A stretch of 57,897 nucleotides of DNA, taken from NCBI GenBank assembly GCA_949743325.1, contig CATJTQ010000079.1, forward strand, positions 1-57,897, read 5' to 3'. Numbering within the stretch: the first letter of the stretch is position 1; every line of letters starts with the position of its first letter. This DNA is from an uncultured Lachnospiraceae bacterium. GTDB taxonomy: Bacteria; Bacillota; Clostridia; Lachnospirales; Lachnospiraceae. Both the position numbers and the translations under genes were made by a program. Below the pieces are notes generated by a model that searched no databases, was not told the origin of the DNA, and was given only the letters and a program-made list of their open reading frames with translations. Positions 29,324-38,182 of this stretch are shown one piece after another.

Positions 29324-30373
29324 TTATCTGGTCTGCAAAAATTCACTTTCACGCAATGCTTTCTCATCATCTGGATATGCTGATAAATATTGCACCATCT
29401 TTTCCTTAGCCTCTTCAAATTCTCCCATTTTCTCCAATGCCACAATCTGTTCAAATTTCATTGACTGCAGCTGTGAAGGAGCGGCGTTAGTAACTGCCTT
29501 TTCACAATCTGCCTTAGCCCCGTCTTTGTCACCTGACTTAATACGGCAGTTTATTATTTGAACATATTCTGGCACTGATACATTAGAGACTTTAATGTAA
29601 TCGTCGTAATTTGATATTGCTGAAGCTAAATCTCCTCTGTTTTCGTATATTTGACCCATTAAAAACGAAGCCTTACCATACCCTTCTTTCTTACTCTTCA
29701 ACAAAAGCTCCAATGCTGATTCTGTATCGCCTGAAGCATTATATAGGCATGCCTTCATATAAATATCTTCAGCACTGTCCCCTTTACAAGCAAGACCTTT
29801 TTGTAAATAATCTTGTGCGTCTTCATCCTGGCACCCTGCAAGAGACTGATATATATGATAGTAATAACTTATAGAATCACTATTCGCATCTGCAGCCTTT
29901 TTAAAATCTTTCTTTGCCTTATCTGTCTCACCTTTGCTTACATATAAAATGCCTCTGTATAGCCTTGCATCATTCTGTGAATTGTCATAATCTAAAATAT
30001 TAGAATACACTTCAAGAGCTTCATCATTTTTGCCCTGACATACATAACATTCTGCAAGATAGTAAGATAAATCCATCTCTACATCTCCAACTATCCCTTT
30101 TGACTCCTGCAGTGACCTGACAAAAAATTCTTCTGCTTTTCCATAATCTCCCTCCATAAAACTGCATATCCCAGCTCCTCTGTATGACATGCCAAGCTCC
30201 TGATCTTCCATTATTGCCTTGTTATAATTATCATAAGCATCTTCAAAATTTCCGTTTTCTAACTCTTTCTGAGCTTTATCAAAATAACTCTCTCCAGATC
30301 CGCAGCCTGACAATAATAACGCTGCTGTTATTACAACTGCAACAAAATATTTTTTCAACAAATTCACCTCCAC
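29324..30373 (-). CDS. TPR-repeat lipoprotein
   Basis: 349 aa. A signal peptide with lipobox LLLSGCGSG (Cys about 24) predicts an outer-leaflet membrane anchor. The rest is a run of TPR-like helical pairs from about 30 to the C-terminus (for example YRGAGICSFMEGDYGKAEEFF and LMGQIYENRGDLASAISNYD). TPR lipoproteins are scaffolds; the partner is unknown. It is the first gene of the pyr run, 19 bases ahead of pyrC, so its level probably follows pyrimidine demand. Confidence 0.85.
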   Translation of the reverse strand: MEVNLLKKYFVAVVITAALLLSGCGSGESYFDKAQKELENGNFEDAYDNYNKAIMEDQELGMSYRGAGICSFMEGDYGKAEEFFVRSLQESKGIVGDVEMDLSYYLAECYVCQGKNDEALEVYSNILDYDNSQNDARLYRGILYVSKGETDKAKKDFKKAADANSDSISYYYHIYQSLAGCQDEDAQDYLQKGLACKGDSAEDIYMKACLYNASGDTESALELLLKSKKEGYGKASFLMGQIYENRGDLASAISNYDDYIKVSNVSVPEYVQIINCRIKSGDKDGAKADCEKAVTNAAPSQLQSMKFEQIVALEKMGEFEEAKEKMVQYLSAYPDDEKALRESEFLQTR

Positions 30374-30390
30374 TCAATATTTGACTATAA

Positions 30391-30418
30391 ATTATAGTAT
30401 GTACTAATAGGACGGCAA
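30391..30418 (-). promoter_or_regulatory. Promoter of the lipoprotein-pyr run
   Basis: Minus strand TTGCCG, 16-base spacer, TATAAT, about 20 bases before the ATG. The -35 lies in the 3' arm of a hairpin, so folding or a protein there could affect initiation. Confidence 0.5.
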
Positions 30419-30446
30419 CCTAAGATTTATCCTATGGCTGTCGCCC
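30410..30446 (-). terminator. Hairpin between eutP and the lipoprotein gene
   Basis: GGGCGACAGCC pairs with GGTTGCCGTCC on the minus strand (ten of eleven positions, including wobbles) around a 15-base loop. The following tail is TATTAG, a weak T run, so termination of eutSP would be partial. Confidence 0.45.
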
Positions 30447-30465
30447 TAACATATTACAACTGTAA

Positions 30466-30969
30466 TTATTCCCCTAAACTCTTTGTAGATAATACTTCTC
30501 TTGGTTTTTTTGCTTCCTCTTCTGTCCATGGAAGTACATCGCCATCTTCTTTTAAATACTCCAAAATCTGCCATATTCCCTCTCCGGTATAAGAACTTAC
30601 CAAAAAAATATCTTTACAACCTGCAAGTTCAAGCCATGATTTGGCTCTGTCAACATTTGCCTCACTGTTGTCTATCTGTGTTACTATACCTATAACCGGT
30701 CTTGTTGAAGCCGCTGTTACACACGGCGGAAACAAACAATATGGTTCAATTGCGGAAACTAACAAACCTACTACATCTGCCTCAAATGAATAAAGTGCCA
30801 ATGCTCTGCCCAATGTATTATTCTCTGCATATTCACCAGGAGTATCAATTACTACATCATAATGATTTATATATTGTGTTTTCTGATAATAAATTTTATT
30901 CCCCTTAAGCGCCTGACGAAGAGTAGTTTTACCACACTCACTTCTACCCATAAGTATAATTTTTTTCAT
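30466..30969 (-). CDS. eutP: EutP/PduV-family small GTPase-like protein
   Basis: 167 aa. P-loop GRSECGKTTLRQ at about 8-19, VIDTPGEY (G3) and TQIDN (G4-like) define the Ras-like fold of EutP/PduV, proteins associated with ethanolamine or propanediol microcompartments. Its start overlaps the eutS stop by 4 bases. No other eut enzyme gene is present in the window. Confidence 0.88.
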   Translation of the reverse strand: MKKIILMGRSECGKTTLRQALKGNKIYYQKTQYINHYDVVIDTPGEYAENNTLGRALALYSFEADVVGLLVSAIEPYCLFPPCVTAASTRPVIGIVTQIDNSEANVDRAKSWLELAGCKDIFLVSSYTGEGIWQILEYLKEDGDVLPWTEEEAKKPREVLSTKSLGE

Positions 30970-31355
30970 GTTCTTGTCATCTCACATGTTGTAAATCCTA
31001 AAACCTCTTTAGTATATTTCATAATTGCCTGCATTGCAGCCTCAACTTCAGCAACCAGACCAGTAAAAATTAATGTACCGCTGAATCTGTCAATAAAACC
31101 CATTTCAACATTCGCAGTTTTAAGTGCAATATCACCGGCTATTACTGAAACTTCACTTGGCGATATTGTAAGAATCCCAATAGCGGAACGCCGATAATCC
31201 TGACTTGGATCCAATCCTAATTTCTTGTAAATAATTTTATCTGGACTGGCTATTACATGTGCTAATGTAATTTGTTTGCCAGGAACTAACTCTTGTACTA
31301 TACGAAGCTTATCTCCTTTATTTAAGGACTGCCCAATTATATTATCAAAATCCAT
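30966..31355 (-). CDS. eutS: EutS-type bacterial microcompartment shell protein
   Basis: 129 aa. It is a BMC-domain protein with the EutS pattern (LVPGKQITLAHVIASP, RRSAIGILTISPSE, and the C-terminal EVEAAMQAI). EutS-type hexamers are bent and sit at facet edges. A shell needs several other proteins, and none is encoded nearby, so it presumably serves a microcompartment encoded elsewhere or has another role. Confidence 0.9.
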   Translation of the reverse strand: MDFDNIIGQSLNKGDKLRIVQELVPGKQITLAHVIASPDKIIYKKLGLDPSQDYRRSAIGILTISPSEVSVIAGDIALKTANVEMGFIDRFSGTLIFTGLVAEVEAAMQAIMKYTKEVLGFTTCEMTRT

Positions 31356-31413
31356 ATAGTCACTCCTGTCACATTTCTTAAGTATAGAATTTTACTATCT
31401 TTCTACTTATATA

Positions 31414-31442
31414 ATGATACACCAACTACCAAAATAAAGCAA
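31414..31442 (-). promoter_or_regulatory. Candidate promoter of eutS-eutP
   Basis: Minus strand TTGCTT, 17-base spacer, TATCAT, about 60 bases before the eutS ATG, which has GACAGGAGTG upstream. No ethanolamine-type regulatory RNA was recognised. Confidence 0.45.
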
Positions 31443-31545
31443 ATTATTTTTGAATTATTTTAATATCTGTTAAACACGCTGTCTTCACCGAATAAATTGT
31501 AAACTTGCTGTTAACGCCACACCCTATTCTTTATCATATTTTTTA

Positions 31546-31575
31546 GACATATTTATCACAAATTAAACATACATT
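31546..31575 (+). promoter_or_regulatory. Sigma-E-like promoter of spoIIID
   Basis: ACATATT at the -35 and CATACATT at the -10, 14 bases apart, agree well with the mother-cell sigma-E consensus (KMATATT, CATACAHT). The site is about 25 bases ahead of the start codon. Known biology places spoIIID under sigma-E in Bacillus. Confidence 0.65.
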
Positions 31576-31602
31576 GTACAAATCAACCTTCTGGAGTTAT
31601 TT

Positions 31603-31872
31603 TTGAAAGCATATATTGAAGAAAGAGCAATTAATATTGCCAATTATATTATTGAACAGAACGCCACTGTCAGAGAGACAGCAAAAAAATTCGGTATCAG
31701 CAAAAGCACTGTACATAAAGATGTAGCTGAACGACTTTTACTAATTAATCCAAGCCTTGCAAAAGAAGTACGAAAAGTATTAGATATAAATAAATCCGAA
31801 CGGCACATTAGAGGCGGATTGGCAACTAAAGAAAAATATCTTCATCAACACGAGATATCCGCCAATATATAA
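31603..31872 (+). CDS. spoIIID: Mother-cell sporulation regulator SpoIIID
   Basis: 89 aa. The helix-turn-helix TVRETAKKFGISKSTVHKDV (24-43) and the conserved RHIRGGLATKEKY segment are diagnostic. SpoIIID represses and activates mother-cell genes after sigma-E. It starts with TTG at 31603 after CTGGAG; no ATG is available at this point. Confidence 0.95.
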   Translation: MKAYIEERAINIANYIIEQNATVRETAKKFGISKSTVHKDVAERLLLINPSLAKEVRKVLDINKSERHIRGGLATKEKYLHQHEISANI

Positions 31873-31950
31873 ATAACTTATAACAATCAATATAGATATT
31901 TACCTATTCATTTCAAACTTCCTTACAGGCATATTTTGCCGGACAGAATT

Positions 31951-31975
31951 TCAGCAGGAGCTTAACTCCTGCTGA
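31951..31975. repeat. Perfect hairpin between spoIIID and a receptor gene
   Basis: TCAGCAGGAG and CTCCTGCTGA flank a 5-base loop. No T run follows closely on either strand, so it may be a weak convergent terminator. The two genes on either side point toward it. Confidence 0.5.
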
Positions 31976-32055
31976 TACATTTAACTAATTTTTTTTGCAT
32001 AATTATGGGACTTGCTTACAACATTAAATTTAATATATTAAACACCTGTTATAAT

Positions 32056-33546
32056 TTAAATTTTTTCAGTAAGAGCCTTTAACTCATTTGCAATATCCAT
32101 TACTTCACCCAATGTATCTGTATTTGAACTCTGTGACTCAAATGTTTCATTTGAATGGGCTGAAACTTCCTCAGAAACAGCTGAAATAGTCTGAATAGAC
32201 TCAGCAATTTCCCTGTTAGCTTCTGTAAGTTTACTTATATCGTCAACCAACCCTCTAACTCTGTCATTAATTTGATCTGAAGACGATAATATATCGTTAA
32301 AATGCTTCTTTGTAGACTCTGTAAGTTTCTTTTCATTATTTATCGCATCAATCATTCCTTTTACTACTTCAACTACACTTGTTACAGCAGAGGCAACATT
32401 GTTTATTAAATCTGTTATCTCCTTTGTGGCGTCTGTAGTCTGATTAGCCATAGCAGAAATCTCTGTGGCAACAACCGAAAACCCTCTGCCCGATTCACCG
32501 GCTCTTGCTGCTTCAATACTAGCATTCAACGCAAGAAGGCTTGTCTGTGAAGCAATATTGCTAATAATCTCGACTATCGAATTCATTTGTCCTATGTATG
32601 AGTCAAGATTTTCCAAATCTTTAGCAGCCTGCTGACCCTCTTTTACTGAAGATTCCACCTGACTTACAAGCTGATCCATGCCTTTTGAGCCCTTTTCTAT
32701 CACATTCATTGTATGATTCATATTATCTTTAATTGCTAAAACAGCATTATCTACATTCTCAGTCTTCTCTTCTATTTCATGAGTCTGCATAAGCTGAAGC
32801 TGCACGGCATCAGCTGTCTCAGTGCTTCCTTTAAGCACCTCTCCCATAGCCTCCTGAGTCAAAACAGCAGCATTTTGAAGGCGCTGCACTTTCTCATATA
32901 TTCTATCAATTCCTTCTGTCATTCCACCTGAAATCTGCATAACGTTATTTAGCAGCTTATCAGACTTCTGTCTCTGCAACAGTACTTCGTCAAGATTGCT
33001 CTGTTGATTTTTCCTTATAACGTCAGCAGAAAGATAGCTATACAACGAAACAACTACCATAACAAGAACCTGAATTTCTGCCGCTGCCATTCCTCTCCAG
33101 TCAAGTTTTCCACTCATCCCTGCTACAATCTGCATAGCAAGATTTAAAACGCATATGCCAATACATATTTTCATAGTAAATTTAGTATCACTGTACACAG
33201 ATATAAGAAGAAGAATAGGAAGTACATATACAAATACTACATTTACATTGGCAGTAAATAATACTACAGAGTAAAAAACAGCAAAACCATATCCCATAAT
33301 ATGCTTAACCAGTTGAGTTTCATGGTCTCTCCTATAAAATATATATTCCAAAACTACCGGTGCCAATCCTAAGACTGCTATAAGAAGCACATATGATAAT
33401 GTTCGTGAACCTTTAAAAAATTCAACAAAATATGCAACTGTTATAATAAATGCTTCTAATCCATGCCCAAAAATCGCAAGTCTGTTATTTCTCTCCATCT
33501 GTGAAATCTTTTTCGCCAAGCCTTTATTCGCCGCCATATAAATCAT
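32056..33546 (-). CDS. Chemoreceptor-type protein with six-span N-terminus
   Basis: 496 aa. About six transmembrane segments occupy residues 25-175 with almost no outside loops, followed directly by an MCP signalling domain with the hairpin tip [21 protein letters not shown]. No HAMP and no periplasmic sensor domain are visible, so it may sense membrane state or energy. GGAGG lies very close to the first ATG; the fourth codon ATG (33537) is an alternative start. Confidence 0.85.
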   Translation of the reverse strand: MIYMAANKGLAKKISQMERNNRLAIFGHGLEAFIITVAYFVEFFKGSRTLSYVLLIAVLGLAPVVLEYIFYRRDHETQLVKHIMGYGFAVFYSVVLFTANVNVVFVYVLPILLLISVYSDTKFTMKICIGICVLNLAMQIVAGMSGKLDWRGMAAAEIQVLVMVVVSLYSYLSADVIRKNQQSNLDEVLLQRQKSDKLLNNVMQISGGMTEGIDRIYEKVQRLQNAAVLTQEAMGEVLKGSTETADAVQLQLMQTHEIEEKTENVDNAVLAIKDNMNHTMNVIEKGSKGMDQLVSQVESSVKEGQQAAKDLENLDSYIGQMNSIVEIISNIASQTSLLALNASIEAARAGESGRGFSVVATEISAMANQTTDATKEITDLINNVASAVTSVVEVVKGMIDAINNEKKLTESTKKHFNDILSSSDQINDRVRGLVDDISKLTEANREIAESIQTISAVSEEVSAHSNETFESQSSNTDTLGEVMDIANELKALTEKI

Positions 33547-33702
33547 TTTCCTCCTTATATTATTTAAATTTTAATATATTTTACAACATATTTTTATATT
33601 TGTAAACTTAAATTAAATTAATGGAACTGACCGAAATATGCAATTGCCATTTACTTATTTTTATGATAGCATGTATTTATAGATTTTTCAGTTCGAACAA
33701 TG

Positions 33703-33721
33703 ATACATTTTAACAATGTAT
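33703..33721 (+). promoter_or_regulatory. Inverted repeat upstream of the MntR-like gene
   Basis: ATACATT-TTAAC-AATGTAT, a perfect 7-base inverted repeat ending about 20 bases before the ATG. It could be an autoregulatory operator; no sequence match to a known MntR or DtxR box is claimed. Confidence 0.4.
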
Positions 33722-33740
33722 ATATGGAGGTATATAATAA

Positions 33741-34115
33741 ATGCATATTTACGAATCTGCTGAAGATTATTTAGAGACAATTCTTGTATTGTCAAAGAAA
33801 AAAGGTAATGTACGTGCAGTTGATATTGCCAATGAGCTTAACTATAAACGTTCAAGCGTCAGTGTTGCCATGAAAAATCTCCGCAATGAAAATTATATAG
33901 AAGTAAATGAAGCTGGTTACATTACACTAACTGAAAAAGGGTCACTTATTGCTCATAATATATATGACCGACATACAATGCTTACTGATATATTTACAGC
34001 AATAGGCATCAGCTCTGAAACAGCTGCAAAAGATGCATGCAAAATCGAACATGATTTAAGCAGTGAAACAATTGAAGCACTAAAAAAAATACACAAAAAA
34101 ATAAAAGAGCAGTAA
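33741..34115 (+). CDS. MntR/DtxR-family metal-dependent regulator
   Basis: 124 aa. The N-terminal winged helix (ESAEDYLETILVLSKK, VRAVDIANELNYKRSSVSVAM) is followed by the metal-binding dimerisation domain with ACKIEHDLSSETIEAL. There is no SH3-like third domain, as in short MntR proteins. It would repress Mn or Fe uptake genes when metal is bound. No metal transporter is adjacent, so its targets lie elsewhere or are not obvious. Confidence 0.88.
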   Translation: MHIYESAEDYLETILVLSKKKGNVRAVDIANELNYKRSSVSVAMKNLRNENYIEVNEAGYITLTEKGSLIAHNIYDRHTMLTDIFTAIGISSETAAKDACKIEHDLSSETIEALKKIHKKIKEQ

Positions 34116-34124
34116 ACTGTTCTT

Positions 34125-34973
34125 TTATCTTTTCTGTCTCCTATATTGTTTTGGAGTCATATTTATATTCTTTTTAAAAACTCTGTTAAAATAGTTTACA
34201 CTGTTAAACCCAGATGAAAGCGCAATCTCCATTATGCTTTTATCAGTTGTCTTTAAAAGATAACAGCTGTACTGAACTCTCATCTGCTCGATATAAGCAA
34301 ATGTTGTTCTTCCAGTAACTTTTTTAAAACATCTGCACAAATAATGAGGACTGAGCGAAACTTGTTTTGCAAGAAGGTCTAAAGTAATATCCTCTCGAAA
34401 ATTGTTTCCTATATATTCCAGCACAACTCGTATCATTGAATATATTTTCTGAAATTCACTGCTGTTTTCATCCAATTCTTCCATATCATTATATGCCCGA
34501 TAAATAAGAGTAAGCAGATACATTAACAATGACTCTACTGCCAGCTCCCAGCCATTATCTCTATCACTATATTCTATATATATTTTGTTAAATACCTTCA
34601 CCATCTCGTGATAATTTTTATTATTAATTACTATTTTATGTGAAAATTCTTCTTTTCTCGCAAAAAATGGCGTCAAATATTCACTTATCCCCTTATTGCG
34701 CCAAAGCAATTTTATATCAAATACTATGACGCTGAGATAAAAATCTTTATCATGAACCGCCATATGCGGCTCTTTATTATTAATTACAAATATATCCCCT
34801 TTTTTTATATCATATCTCTTACCATTTATTAAGTAACATCCACAACCTTCTTCAACTATATTTAATTCCAAACAATCATGATAATGCAAAAAAGATTGTC
34901 TATCAGATGTTCTAAAAAAAGCAAAAGGAAAATTATCATCCAATTTTAAATTTTCATATACAAGATCATACAT
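34125..34973 (-). CDS. AraC-family transcriptional regulator
   Basis: 282 aa. An N-terminal cupin-like effector domain (LHYHDCLELNIVEEG, then IKKGDIFVINNKEPH) precedes two C-terminal helix-turn-helix motifs (LDLLAKQVSLSPHYLCRCF and IALSSGFNSVNYFNRVFKK), the standard sugar-responsive layout. It follows the calcium-loop protein gene by 6 bases on the same strand, so the two may be co-expressed. Confidence 0.9.
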   Translation of the reverse strand: MYDLVYENLKLDDNFPFAFFRTSDRQSFLHYHDCLELNIVEEGCGCYLINGKRYDIKKGDIFVINNKEPHMAVHDKDFYLSVIVFDIKLLWRNKGISEYLTPFFARKEEFSHKIVINNKNYHEMVKVFNKIYIEYSDRDNGWELAVESLLMYLLTLIYRAYNDMEELDENSSEFQKIYSMIRVVLEYIGNNFREDITLDLLAKQVSLSPHYLCRCFKKVTGRTTFAYIEQMRVQYSCYLLKTTDKSIMEIALSSGFNSVNYFNRVFKKNINMTPKQYRRQKR

Positions 34974-34979
34974 ATAAAT

Positions 34980-36110
34980 TTACACCACAAAATCAACATG
35001 CGACACTGTACCCACGCCGCCGCTCTCCTTCATATATATTCCGGTACTCCTAAGCTGGGCATCGGCTTCATAATAATGGCTTCCCCTATATGTATATTCT
35101 GTAGAAGCAGAACCTAGGTATATAGCGCCGACATCTGCGTCTTTTAAGCTTACAATTTTATCTTCACCATTTTCATCTTTAGTCCAAACTACAAGGTCTT
35201 TAAAAACAGAATCCGCCTCATCAATCCAGCCGTTTCCATCTTCATCATAAACGCTTAAATCAGCAAATCCATCACCGCTTTCAGTCCCAAATAATTCTGA
35301 ACCATTATTAATTTTACCATCATGATTTTTATCTAGAGCAAGGAAACCGCTGCCTTTTCCAAGAGTTGAGATTTCTTCCTGCTCTCCATCATTATCCAAA
35401 TCAAACAAAAATTTAACGTCTGAAATATCTGGTGAATTCCCGTCAAAATTGATTACAAGCGGATCTGCAACAATAATCTCTTTCTGTATAACTGTCTCAT
35501 AACTTTCACAAAATTTTCTTGACATTTCCATTGTCACATCAAAACTAAATTCTCTTCCATCAGCACATTTTACAGTACCTGTTGATTGATATGCAACATT
35601 TTCTTCTTCTCTGTAAAAATAAGAATTGACTACAGTTTTTTTCCAAACTCCATTTGGAAGCGTAAATTCATTTTCATCTCCATCATATACATTCTGAGGA
35701 ACAGTATTATCTATCCCCTGCATTTGGTTGACATAATCTTCTCTGTTGTTATAATCCGAAGAAAATGGGCTGCAAAAACCCTTTCCACTTAATATCCTTT
35801 GAATCATATCCATAAACTGATGCATAATCTCAACTTTTAGTTCCTGTTTATTCTTAATACACTTAGGTTTTTTACTATTTTTAGCTGTTTCCAGACTCTG
35901 TTTATACTCCTTCATCTGCTCTTCCATCTGCTCTCTCTCAAGCTCAGTCCTATGCTCACACAACTGATCGTACAAACTTTTCTCCGTTTCATCTGTTTTG
36001 AATTGAACTGCCTGGCTTGATCTCTCAATAATAGCAATACTTCTTTTGCTTTCATGTGACTTATATCTATGTTTAGAGCTCATATCAATTGTACTGTCAG
36101 TAATAATCAT
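34980..36110 (-). CDS. Protein with EF-hand-like calcium loops
   Basis: 376 aa. Residues 40-90 are a charged coiled coil. The C-terminal half has three acidic loops of EF-hand/dockerin type: DLDNDG at 237-242, DKNHDGKINNGSELFG at 260-275 and DEDGNGWIDEAD at 289-300. No signal peptide, lipobox or membrane segment was seen, so a cytoplasmic or non-classically exported calcium-binding protein is likely. I recall this type in Lachnospiraceae without a known function. Confidence 0.65.
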   Translation of the reverse strand: MIITDSTIDMSSKHRYKSHESKRSIAIIERSSQAVQFKTDETEKSLYDQLCEHRTELEREQMEEQMKEYKQSLETAKNSKKPKCIKNKQELKVEIMHQFMDMIQRILSGKGFCSPFSSDYNNREDYVNQMQGIDNTVPQNVYDGDENEFTLPNGVWKKTVVNSYFYREEENVAYQSTGTVKCADGREFSFDVTMEMSRKFCESYETVIQKEIIVADPLVINFDGNSPDISDVKFLFDLDNDGEQEEISTLGKGSGFLALDKNHDGKINNGSELFGTESGDGFADLSVYDEDGNGWIDEADSVFKDLVVWTKDENGEDKIVSLKDADVGAIYLGSASTEYTYRGSHYYEADAQLRSTGIYMKESGGVGTVSHVDFVV

Positions 36111-36194
36111 AATAATGCTCCTTTCAATATATGTAAAAATTTCTACTAAAATTTTCCTACCTTGTAATATTTATCGGAGCAATTTTACATTATA

Positions 36195-37244
36195 TTAACT
36201 GCATCTGCCTATTCCTTCTTTTGCAGGAGCATAATCGCCGCATCTATTATAATAATTCAGAGCATTTTTTTTATCGCCTAAACACTCAAAAATAACTCCA
36301 ATATTATAAAAAGCCGCACAATTATCAATTTCGCTATTTTGTGATTTAGGACAGCTAGCCGCTTTTAAAAACGTCTCAATTGCCAAATTGAATTTTGCAT
36401 TTTTCATATATATAAGCCCCATCACAAAAAGGTAATCTGCATTATTACAAAAATCATTATATAAGGCTTCAAGTACCATAGCCTGATCAAATTTCTCGGT
36501 ATTTATTAATGAATATCCAAAACACACAACCAAATCTGCTACATAATCAAGCGATGTGTCAATCTGTTCTTCCATCGCCAGACAAAAATATTCTATAGCC
36601 TTATTATATATCTTTAAATTATAATATATCTTTCCAATACTATACAGCAAATAGGGGTCATGTTGATTTGCATCTATTTTATTCAATAAGACATTTAAAT
36701 TATTTAATGCTACAATCTCATCTTTAGTATCATCATCTATTCCTACATAACGAAACGCTCTAAAAGGCACATCTGAAGAATTATAAACTGCACCGTCGTT
36801 TCTAGTTACATGTCCATAATTTTTTTCACCAAAATAGCTATAATACCTTCTATCAAAAATACGTTCCAAACGTTCTGTCTCTATCTTTTGCTTGCTATCA
36901 TCCATATAAACACTTTTTATCTCAATTTTCCCAACCATTTCTGGATTTTTTGCAAAAAAACGCTCTATCTGTAGCAATTCACAGCTATCTAAATATTCAT
37001 CTGCATCTAAAACAAGAATTAAATCATTACAAGCTCTCCCAATTGCATAACTTCTTGCGTCAGAGAAACAATCTCCCCAATCATAAGTATATACACTATC
37101 TGTATATTTTTTTGCAACTTCAATAGAATTATCTGTTGAATAAAAATCAACTACCACAATCTCAACTTCTGCTTTATATAACTTATTAAGTGCCTCTTCT
37201 AAATATTTTTCACTATTATTTGCAACTATACATATAGAAATCAT
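36195..37244 (-). CDS. Family 2 glycosyltransferase with C-terminal TPRs
   Basis: 349 aa. The GT-A fold is shown by VVVDFYSTDNS (31-41) and LVLDADEYLD with the DAD metal site at 80-82. From about 190 there are TPR-like repeats (YSIGKIYYNLKIYNKAIEYFCLAME and later). This SPBc2-type GT2-TPR layout occurs in cell-surface, flagellin or glycopeptide glycosylation; the acceptor is unknown. It follows a 33-codon frame. Confidence 0.85.
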   Translation of the reverse strand: MISICIVANNSEKYLEEALNKLYKAEVEIVVVDFYSTDNSIEVAKKYTDSVYTYDWGDCFSDARSYAIGRACNDLILVLDADEYLDSCELLQIERFFAKNPEMVGKIEIKSVYMDDSKQKIETERLERIFDRRYYSYFGEKNYGHVTRNDGAVYNSSDVPFRAFRYVGIDDDTKDEIVALNNLNVLLNKIDANQHDPYLLYSIGKIYYNLKIYNKAIEYFCLAMEEQIDTSLDYVADLVVCFGYSLINTEKFDQAMVLEALYNDFCNNADYLFVMGLIYMKNAKFNLAIETFLKAASCPKSQNSEIDNCAAFYNIGVIFECLGDKKNALNYYNRCGDYAPAKEGIGRCS

Positions 37245-37262
37245 ACAAAATCCCCTTTTTAT

Positions 37263-37364
37263 TTAACTCTCAATATCTTCTCCTCTAACTCTCTTATTTC
37301 TTCTTCCTTTATTTAAACTTTCTTTTATTGCCGCTTGTCTCTCTTCCTCAAATATTTGAAACAT
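37263..37364 (-). CDS. Possible 33-aa protein before the glycosyltransferase
   Basis: The ATG at 37364 opens 33 codons of a highly charged peptide (begins MFQIFEEERQ, ends RGEDIES). A promoter (37397-37425) lies just upstream and an AGGAGGAG is near, though spaced about 15 bases from the ATG. The longer frame to 37475 would start inside the terminator after ogt and is rejected. It may be a leader peptide or a small real protein. Confidence 0.35.
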   Translation of the reverse strand: MFQIFEEERQAAIKESLNKGRRNKRVRGEDIES

Positions 37365-37396
37365 CTTTGTCTTAAAAAATCTCCTCCTATGACAAT

Positions 37397-37425
37397 AGTA
37401 TAACATAACAAAATCAAATCTACAA
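37397..37425 (-). promoter_or_regulatory. Promoter for the small ORF and glycosyltransferase
   Basis: Minus strand TTGTAG, 17-base spacer, TATACT. The transcript would begin just before the AGGAGGAG site. Confidence 0.55.
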
Positions 37426-37441
37426 TAAAGCTTTTCTCCTA

Positions 37442-37483
37442 TAAAAAGACAAACCGAACATATGCAACAAAACATATGTCCGG
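37442..37483 (-). terminator. Terminator after ogt
   Basis: Minus strand CCGGACATATG pairs with CATATGTTCGG around an 8-base loop, followed by TTTGTCTTTTTAT. Confidence 0.75.
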
Positions 37484-37585
37484 TTAAATCAACTGCTCAC
37501 AGCAATAACTTGATTAACTGTGCACGAATAAATTAATAATATAGGAATGCATTACATTGTCCTCTATGTTAAAAATCCTATCCAA

Positions 37586-38113
37586 TTAAGTTGGCATATA
37601 AAATTTTGACATATCCTTTCCCTCAATAGCCAATAGCTGCGCTTTCTTATCAATACCTCCTGCATACCCTGTAAGATTGCCGTTCGCACCAACTACTCTA
37701 TGACAGGGAATGATAATAGATATAGGATTATGGGAAACAGCGCCTCCGACCGCCTGAGCAGACATCTTTGATTCTCCTGTCTGTCCGGCTATTATTTTTG
37801 CAATTTCTCCATATGTCATTGTCCTGCCAAAAGGAATTGTAAGAAGTATTTCCCATACAGTTTTGCGAAATACCGTTGCTCTCATAGATAATAACGGTGT
37901 AAACTGCGGCGCTTTTCCACTGAAATAACAATCCAGCCACCTAACAGTTTGCTGAAAAATCGGCAATTCATTTTTTACAATATTATCTGTAATAGAAGCT
38001 GCAAAATATTTTTGACCTAAAAACCATAATCCCTCTAAAGCATATCCGTCACTTGCCATCATCATTTCTCCAAGAGGAGAATTATAGTAGAAGACATATT
38101 GAACTATATCCAT
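37586..38113 (-). CDS. ogt: Methylated-DNA-protein-cysteine methyltransferase
   Basis: 175 aa. The active-site motif SIIIPCHRVVG contains the acceptor Cys137, and the helix-turn-helix region FGRTMTYGEIAKIIAG and AVGGAVSHNP are conserved. It removes O6-methylguanine by suicidal transfer. It appears to be a single gene with its own terminator. Confidence 0.94.
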   Translation of the reverse strand: MDIVQYVFYYNSPLGEMMMASDGYALEGLWFLGQKYFAASITDNIVKNELPIFQQTVRWLDCYFSGKAPQFTPLLSMRATVFRKTVWEILLTIPFGRTMTYGEIAKIIAGQTGESKMSAQAVGGAVSHNPISIIIPCHRVVGANGNLTGYAGGIDKKAQLLAIEGKDMSKFYMPT

Positions 38114-38182
38114 TTTTCATCTCCGTATTTCTGTTCCATAATTATTTTACACTATGAAATATATATGCAGAGTAATAATTTG

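Noticed and set aside
27095-29454. Extended N-termini of PyrF (to 28069) and PyrC (to 29454)
   Set aside because: Extensions overlap the upstream genes and lie before clear ribosome sites; family-length starts are at 28024 and 29304.
37365-37475. Longer start for the small frame upstream of the glycosyltransferase
   Set aside because: The ATG at 37475 falls in the ogt terminator and upstream of the promoter at 37397-37425.
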